64,000 bases of DNA from Laguncularia racemosa. Its lineage: Eukaryota; Streptophyta; Magnoliopsida; Myrtales; Combretaceae. The stretch covers positions 78,633 to 142,632 of the forward strand of contig JBBMOL010000581.1 of the NCBI GenBank assembly GCA_037954665.1. The letters run 5' to 3'. Under the pieces are notes generated by a model. It worked only from the letters and a program-made list of their open reading frames with translations, did not search any database and was not told the origin of the DNA. The position numbers and the translations under genes were made by a program. Below, piece by piece: positions 58,137-64,000 of the stretch (its first letter is position 1; every line of letters starts with the position of its first letter).

Positions 58137-58630
58137 CAAAATAAAGAAATAAAACAAATAAAAAAAATTATTTAGTCTAATAATAGATTTAAAGCAATCT
58201 AATATTAATTTCTAATATTGGCAACACAATGCTAAAAACTTAATATGAAATTTTAATTGGTAGATCCTAACAAGTACACTTGGCCCAACAAGTAAAAAGG
58301 GTTATCACTCCACGTAAATTAAAATTAACTATCGAGCGAGTATAAGTTTTATTACCATTGAATTGATCGCAAATTGAATAAGTTGAAATTATCCTAAATT
58401 GTAGCTATATTGAAAATCAAGAAAGTCCAAAGGGAAATTTTACTGATTAAATATGAGAAGATTAATTTCAACACTATATAGCTGATTGTATTGTCACGTA
58501 ATCGTTATTATATTTTGCTAAATGGTTACCCTTATGAATATGCTAAAGTACTCCAATTCCTTGTTAGGTCATATAGTACTTTTTGATATGATAATTTACA
58601 TTATCTTTTAAATAGTTTAAATTATCAACA
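57171..58630. other. Unassigned interval with one unrecognised minus-strand frame
   Basis: The minus-strand frame 57519-57770 (83 codons, MEINEMLDIFYEAHGYKVTS...) has a protein-like composition but no recognised domain. It has no supporting neighbour. It might be a gene or transposon scrap. The rest is AT-rich without structure apart from the GA microsatellite. Confidence 0.35.
58081..58133. repeat. (GA)n microsatellite
   Basis: About 26 uninterrupted AG units on the plus strand, with a short impure GA stretch before it from 58075. Confidence 0.97.
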
Positions 58631-59149
58631 TGTAATACCTGAAAATTATATTTATTGATTTATTTAATATATATATTATCACAAAGAGCTAAGGATGATG
58701 ATGGAATTTTATTTAGAAAATTAGAAGGGTAATTTGAAAATTTCACGCAAAGGATATAATACTAAAATAAACCTAGAATTCCTAATTTGCCATTGTCACA
58801 GTAAAATAGCAGAGGACAAACTCTCCCTACCAGAAACCCTAGGACAATGAAAGGAAAAAGAAGCAAATCAATTCCAAGTATGTGGGGTAAGGATTTTTAT
58901 ATGAATTCTAAATTATGTTAGTAGAATTGGATCTCATGGGTATCGTGTGCACATTAGGACTCGAGATTTGAGAAGGGATGGTATGAGAACAGAGAATCAA
59001 TGACTCAAGATTACAATTTGTGGAATTGTTGACGTAAGTACAAAATTCCTTATAATCTAGATGCAATTACGTATTTAAAGATATAAATGAGCTTAGGAAT
59101 AGAAAGGATTGAGTTTTGGAAATTTTTGAAGTAAAAGAAATTGGGTTCA

Positions 59150-59580
59150 TGGAGATTGCCGAGGGTAACATGGCCTACCAACATGATCATGTTTTAACCG
59201 TGTTGAATTCCAAAGTTATATCGAGAGATACACGACCTCCCAATACAGTCATGTTTCGACCGTGTTAAGTTAAGGGTAACACGGCCTCCTAACACAGTCA
59301 TGTTTACACCATGTTGAGTGTGAAAGATGCACTAAGAGATACACGACCTCTTAACTTGGTTGTGTTTCATTCATGTTGAGTCGAGGGTAACACGACCTTC
59401 TAACATGGTCGTGTTTAGATTTTGTTGAATTAAAAAGAACGCGACCTCCCAACATGATTGTGTTCTAAGTGAGTTAAAACCAAATTTTACACCGAAAGAT
59501 ACACGACCCCTAACATGGTCATGCTTTAGCTTGTGTTGAGCAACATGGTCCCCAACATGGTTGTGTTAAATAAAGTATAA
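59150..59580. repeat. Palindrome cluster in LTR-B
   Basis: About eight imperfect units of 50-75 bp built on the inverted words 'acacgacctcccaacat' and 'atggtcgtgtt', alternating with 'gtgttgagtcgagggtaac'. Similar clusters of opposed CACGG/CCGTG-like words are a known feature of plant gypsy LTRs. Each unit could fold into a hairpin. Confidence 0.75.
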
Positions 59581-60019
59581 CATAATTATATATTCATTTA
59601 ACTTCAAATTAAACTAATTTTCACACAACCAAGATAGTTAGTAAGGCCCTAGAGGAATTAAATAAATAAGATTAAGAGAAGTAAGAGAAAGATATTGATC
59701 TTAGATTAAGTACTATGAAGAGCTTATTGATTTTTATAGATTTCAATTTAGTTTAAGTCTAAGACTGGGAAGTGCGTAAGGCTAGGATTCAAGGTATGTG
59801 TAACTTATTTGTATTTTGTGTTTGCTTAAGTTATTATATGTGCTGAAATTGATTAAGTTGAATGATTTAGCTTAACTGTTTAAGTTGTATGCTATATGTG
59901 CTTGGCTCGACCTAGGGGCTCATAGTGGCAAATCCCTAAGAAGTACCCCAATGATCCTTGTGTGACCTTATCTCTAGTAGAATTGTGCTTGGAAATGATT
60001 TGCGCTGAATGTTGGTTAA

Positions 60020-60290
60020 GAGGCTTAAGTGGACATGGGTATGGGGCCTGTAGTAGCAGTTCCCATTACCAGGTTTAAGTGAACAAGGGTTTAGAGCCCC
60101 ATAATGGCAATTCCCATCACCAGGTTTAAGTGTACATGGGTGTGGGGCTTATAGTAGCAGTTCCTATCACCAGGTTAAGTGTTTAGGTGTACATGGTTGT
60201 GGGGACTATAGTAGCAGTTCCCATCACCAAGTTTAAGGATTAAGGGATCATAGGTGTGGGGCCTACAGTGGCAATTCCCATCACCAAATC
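60020..60290. repeat. Tandem array in LTR-B, period about 55-60 bp
   Basis: Five units of the form 'acatgggtgtggggcctatagtagcagttcccatcaccaggtttaagtg' with small indels. LTR-A holds two shorter, more diverged units near 39720-39830 ('ggctcatagtggtagttcc'). Confidence 0.8.
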
Positions 60291-60680
60291 ATGTTCCAAT
60301 GTGCTAAGTGTGTTAAGGGGCCATGAGTGCCCTATTGCAGCTTGTGGACATAAATTGTCATATGAAATAGTTGTTTATGTTTAAGTACTACATAACGTGT
60401 GTGACACTTGTTCATGTTTGTTCATACGTGTGTGTTTGTGTTATACATACTAGGCATTAGCTCACTCTTCATGGAACATTTTTATATACAAGTGTTGAGG
60501 GAAATGAGAACCTAAAAGATGACTTGGTTTTGGGTGAGCCACAAAGAGAGGAAGATTAAGATTACCATTATTATTATGGTGATTAAGTTTTGGGAAATTT
60601 ATGTTATTTAACTGTAATAGGCAATATCTTTTGAGAATATTATTTTGATGTTTAAAGGCTTCCACTGTGTTAGATGTTTG

Positions 60681-60780
60681 ATATGGTTTTTGAGATTATT
60701 TGAATTTTGAGGATGTATTGAATGTTTTTGATATGGTTTTTGAGATTATTTGAATTTTGAGGATGTATTGAATGTTTTTG
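60681..60780. repeat. Exact 50-bp tandem duplication in LTR-B
   Basis: 60681-60730 and 60731-60780 are identical. Exact identity in an otherwise decayed element implies a recent slippage or an assembly error. Confidence 0.95.
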
Positions 60781-60892
60781 TATAGGAGTTATAGGTTAAA
60801 ATATATCAAAGTTGATTCAGAGCCTTAACGTATGCTTGTGAGATAAGGACACGTAGTGGGTAGTAGCGTGGCCCAGTTTCAGGGTGTTACGA

Positions 60893-60915
60893 CTTAGGTA
60901 GTATCAAAGCTTTAG
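60893..60915 (+). other. Decayed primer-binding site after LTR-B
   Basis: 'ttaggtagtatcaaagctttagg' resembles the tRNA-Met-type site and its usual follow-on (TTGGTATCAGAGCTTTAGG) with an insertion and two substitutions. Position just after the LTR end supports it. Confidence 0.6.
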
Positions 60916-61344
60916 GTTTATGATCATTAGAGACTTAAGTTTGAATCTATAGAGAATAGGTTGATGATCCTTATGACCTATGTTTTGATCTATAGAGCAT
61001 AGGTTATTGATTCTGAAGAACTTAGGTAATGATCCTTAGAATTAAGTAATGATCAATAGACACAAGTTTTAAACAATAGAGCTTAAGATATGATCATTAG
61101 AAAAGTTAAGTACTGGATCCGTAAGATTGTGAGACATGAAGGCAGTGGGTAAAATATGGGATGTTTACTTAATTATGTAATTATTTTCTTGTATTATTAC
61201 TTTACTTGCATTCTTCTCACTACTAAGTTATACATATAAGTAGACCCATGTGTAGTAGTATATGTGTATGTACTTACACACTATGAAATTGGCCATGACT
61301 GATATTAACTCAAGTAGATCCAGTTGTCTCTTCTTAAACAAAAT

Positions 61345-62480
61345 GCCTCTTAGAAGAATCACCGGATCAGGAGCTACAAGGGGTTCTAGACATGATAACC
61401 CTAATGAGGAGGAAGTTCAACACCTACAGCTATAAAGGGAAAGAGATCAAATAACTGAAGAGATAGTTCAGCTATAGCACACTATAAACCACCTAGTGGG
61501 ATTATTGGCACAACAACACCAAATGCCTAATGTCTTACAGCACAGGAATGCTAACAAACCCAACAGCTTTGATGAGTTCATAAGAGTGGCTAAGGAATTT
61601 AACCCCAAAGAGGATGTCCCAATCGAGGCTAAAGATTGGGTACAAGAAATTGAGAAAACTTTTACTACCATCTAGATACCAGATGATAGGAAGGTGAATT
61701 ATGCTACAATTATACTGAAGGTAATTGCAGTAAAATGGTGGGTTTTGGTTCTTAGACTATAGGGGAATGCATGAATTAGGCTATATTTAAGGAGTTGTTC
61801 TATCAAAGATACTTCCCAACAGCTCTAGAGATAGAATGGAGAATGAATACTACAACTGTAAACAAGAGAATTAAATAGTTAAAGAGTATAAGATAGAGTT
61901 GAATAAGCTCTTTTAGTTCCTTCCCGAAAATGTACGTAATGATGATGGGTCTCAAGCTTAAAGGTTCTTGAGAGGATTGGAATTGGACCTATAACTTGCA
62001 ATAGGGGCTTTTTAGCTAAATACATATGCTGAAATGGTTGACAAAGTGAAGTATCTGGAATATAATAAGAAGATTATAGAAGAACAGAGGAGTCATAGAG
62101 CAACAATAGCTCAAGGAAAAAGATTCGTTTCTAGTGGAATGGGGCAAGACAGGAGTAAAAGACATTACATGCTGCAAAGAAAAGTACCAAGAGTTATAGC
62201 CCCTCCTCTCCAAATCAAACAATTGCCTTTGGCACTCTCGACAATAGGCACAAATGCTAAATGTCCTAGAAGTTACGAACCCCATGAGTTAAGAGAGTAC
62301 AGATGGCCAGATGAAGCATGTTTCTGTTGTGAGAAGACAAGGCACATTAGCAGACATTGCATTGAAGGTCAGGACCCTTAATCTTTTGTCATATGTGCAA
62401 CCAAAGGGGACATAAGGCAATCAACTGTCCTTAGGAATAAATCAGAAATCAAGCAGGACCAGTTCAACAGGCAGCTAAAC
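61345..62480 (+). pseudogene. Gypsy gag, broken
   Basis: Starts near ATG 61345 (MPLRRITGSGATRGS). Recognisable gag features: the block around NSFDEFIRVAKEFNPKEDVP, VQEIEKTFTTI, and, after frameshifts, MVDKVKYLEYNKKIIEEQRS (62034-62381). The zinc knuckle region is CFCCEKTRHISRHC near 62320-62360. At least ten stops or frameshifts. It follows LTR-B in the usual order. Confidence 0.8.
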
Positions 62481-62559
62481 CTCTGGTGAGAGGATAGGGA
62501 GACAGACTACAAGCAGGAGGTCCTAGACAAAGAGTTTCTACTAAGGTATTTGCCATTCA

Positions 62560-62940
62560 CCAGTAGCAACATCAAGATATCCCAAATTTAGACAACATTG
62601 CAGGTATGCTTCCAGTACACTCTTGCAATGCATATGTGCTGTTCGATACTGGTGCATTTGTGTCATGTGTATTTGAGAACTTTGTTTGTGCATGTGCTTT
62701 GGATATCGAAAACATAAATGACTTCTTGGCTATTAGTACTCCTTTAGGAGTCGGAGGAAGAATAAGTAGGATATGCAAAGGAGTGAGAATAGAAATACAT
62801 GGTTGGGTGATACTAGCAGACCTCCTGATATTAGAAATGATAGAGTTTGACATTATTTTGGACTTTATTTTGGGTGTCAACTGGCTATTAAAATATCATG
62901 TCACCATTAACTGTCACAACATGGTGGTGTAGTTTAATAT
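62560..62940 (+). pseudogene. Gypsy aspartic protease, nearly open
   Basis: Frame 62606-62932 (108 codons) with AYVLFDTGAFVSCVFENF: the catalytic DTGA is intact. It continues with TPLGVGGRISRICKGVRIEI and ADLLILEMIEFDIILDFI, the standard RVP_2-type pattern. The usual 'GMDWL' has become 'GVNWL'. It ends with a TAG at 62930-62932. This is the best-preserved protease in the window. Confidence 0.88.
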
Positions 62941-63059
62941 ACTAGGAGATGGATATTTTGAATATAAGTTAGAAGTACAGAGACCCACTAGATTGCCTAC
63001 TTATAAGAGGTAAGGGAAAATGTATACTAGCAACTATATTGATTGAAGCTAATGAAGAA

Positions 63060-63553
63060 GTTAAAATGGAAGGAGTACCAATAGTGAGGGAATTTCCAGA
63101 TGTATTTCCTAAAGATCTTCTTGATTTACCCCTAGCTAGGGAAATAGAATTCAATGTTGCTTTGATATAGGGCACAATACCCATATCAAAACCAGTTTAC
63201 AAGATGGCATCAGTGGAATTGGAAGAATTAAGGAAACAATTAGAGAAACTACAAGATAATGGTTTTATAAAACCTAGTGTCTCTCATTAGGGTGCACCAA
63301 TCCTACTTGTGAAGAAAAAGAATGGAAGCATGAGGTTTTATATAGACTACAAGGAGTTAAACAAGGTCATAATCAAGAACAAATATCCTCTTCCAAAGAT
63401 AGATGACTTGTTTGACCAATTGTATGGAGCTCAAGTGTTCAACAAACTAGACCTGAGATCAGGTTACCATCAACTAAGAATAAAAGAAGAGGACATTTAG
63501 AAAACAACATTTCAAACTAGGTATGGGCATTACGAGTTTTTGATGATGCCCTT
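63060..63553 (+). pseudogene. Gypsy reverse transcriptase, N-terminal part, cut by an insertion
   Basis: Shows EFPDVFPKDLLDLPLAREIE, ISKPVYKMASVELEELRKQL, GAPILLVKKKNGSMRFYIDY, YPLPKIDDLFDQLYGAQVFN and KLDLRSGYHQLRI. It ends at MMPF, just before the usual GLTNAP motif and well before the catalytic YxDD, where LTR-type sequence begins at 63554. Three stops lie within it. The 63-codon frame at 63309-63500 is the cleanest part. Confidence 0.9.
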
Positions 63554-64000
63554 TGATAAGTCGCAAAATACCCTTATCTAGAGTAATGAAATTGTGCTTT
63601 ATTGTTGAATTTTTAGATGATTTGTTGAAGAAAAGGATGCTTAATGGAATGAATGTTAATTTCAGGATTTTCCAAAGTATTTTGGAGCTAAGGGAAGGAG
63701 TTCTGAAGAGTCGGATCAAGTTTGGAAGGAATTGGATACAATACATGTGAAGTAAAGAATTCTGGAAAGTACACAAGCGAGATACACGCCCATGTACTTT
63801 GTTTGTGTATACTGAAGTGGATGTTTGGAAAGTACACGAGTGAGATACACGCTCATGTACTTTGCTTATGTATACTGCAGTGGATGTCTGGAAAGTACAC
63901 GAGCAAAGTACACGCCCATGTACTTTGCTTGTGTATCTAAGTTTTGCTGCTGTGCAACGATGTTTCAAATACACGACCAATGTACACTCCCATGTACTTG
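63554..64000. mobile_element. LTR-type insertion in the reverse transcriptase, cut by window end
   Basis: Starts TGATAAGTCGCAAAATACCC right after the MMPF codons; the preceding five bases 'ccctt' would be the target duplication. The rest is noncoding, with phrases like 'gaaattgtgctttattgttgaatttttagatga' and a palindromic tandem array. I read it as the first part of an LTR of another element. Orientation is unknown. The other end lies outside the window. Confidence 0.65.
63764..63960. repeat. 63-bp tandem repeat with opposed palindromic words
   Basis: Unit starts at 63764, 63827 and 63890, plus a decayed fourth. Each carries 'agtacacgagcgagatacac' opposed to 'catgtactttgcttgtgtat'. Since 63 is a multiple of three, both strands show in-frame 21-residue repeats (GKYTSEIHAHVLCLCI on plus, SKVHGRVLCSCTFQ on minus). 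I regard these as by-products and not proteins. Confidence 0.88.

Larger units (their letters stand above)
58631..60891 (+). repeat. LTR-B: 5' LTR of a Del/Tekay-style gypsy element
   Basis: About 2.26 kb with near-inverted ends TGTAATACC...GGTGTTACG. It is followed by a decayed primer site, then by gag, protease and reverse transcriptase on the same strand, so it is a 5' LTR. It aligns with the split LTR-A. It contains three tandem arrays, listed separately. The clade name is inferred from LTR style and the protease/RT motifs. Confidence 0.8.

Noticed and set aside
59150..59580. CRISPR or satellite array
   Set aside because: Spacing varies, units are imperfect and the array lies inside one LTR; palindromic clusters are common in such LTRs.
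63764..63960. CRISPR-like repeat array
   Set aside because: Units are contiguous tandem copies with no unique spacers, in plant DNA within an LTR-type sequence.
63474..63980. 168-codon minus-strand frame with repeats
   Set aside because: It overlaps a tandem repeat with a period divisible by three, so open frames on both strands are expected by chance, and it crosses an insertion boundary.
1..64000. Endogenous pararetrovirus sequence
   Set aside because: All reverse transcriptase fragments come with LTRs, integrase or copia/gypsy-type neighbours, and no movement-protein or caulimovirus coat motif was seen.
1..64000. Host gene, tRNA or rRNA genes
   Set aside because: No frame with host domain structure and no cloverleaf or rRNA core sequence could be recognised by reading; tRNA-like matches were retrotransposon primer sites.

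Overview
The window looks like repeat-rich intergenic DNA from a flowering plant, probably a eudicot. It is AT-rich. Every coding trace I can identify belongs to a transposable element: Ty1/copia, several Ty3/gypsy lineages, a CACTA (En/Spm) DNA transposon, a Mutator-like (MULE) transposase, a plant mobile domain (PMD) gene and a LINE scrap. I found no intact host gene, rRNA, tRNA or CRISPR array. The species cannot be named from the sequence alone.

Layout. 1-5.6 kb: decayed LTR-like DNA, perhaps Ogre/Tat-type and minus-oriented, with tandem repeats. 5.665-13.9 kb: a minus-strand CACTA element with one clear terminus, an array of subterminal repeats, a Transposase_24-like gene and a broken transposase gene. 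A solo LTR (10973-12184, 5-bp target duplication) splits that transposase gene. 15.33-15.67 kb: LINE fragment. 15.669-24.899 kb: a plus-strand Ty1/copia element, cut at its protease by a minus-strand Ty3/gypsy element (16907-21461, target duplication cacct). 24.9-32.5 kb: mostly unassigned, with a second solo LTR at 27048-28054. 32.5-46.4 kb: one long gypsy LTR (LTR-A) that appears to have received two insertions of a single gag-less gypsy family. One is a truncated tandem array without reverse transcriptase (32829-38891). The other is a pol-bearing minus-strand element (40067-46051, target duplication gtata). 48.66-52.64 kb: a MULE transposase relic facing a PMD relic, carrying a 30-bp poly-G and a 61-bp poly-C run. 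52.66-53.55 kb: tandem repeats of about 290 bp. 53.5-58.6 kb: noncoding DNA with a duplicated promoter-like block. 58.631 kb onward: a second copy of the LTR-A family (LTR-B), then its primer site and gag, protease and start of reverse transcriptase. Another LTR-type sequence breaks that gene at 63554 and runs off the window.

The genes do not form a pathway; the window records successive nested insertions. The best leads are: the gag-less gypsy family, whose three protease copies each lack the catalytic aspartate and which carries a 152-codon antisense frame; the MULE/PMD pair with long G runs on both sense strands; and the dated nesting order given by exact target-site duplications. I did not find a convincing new functional system.
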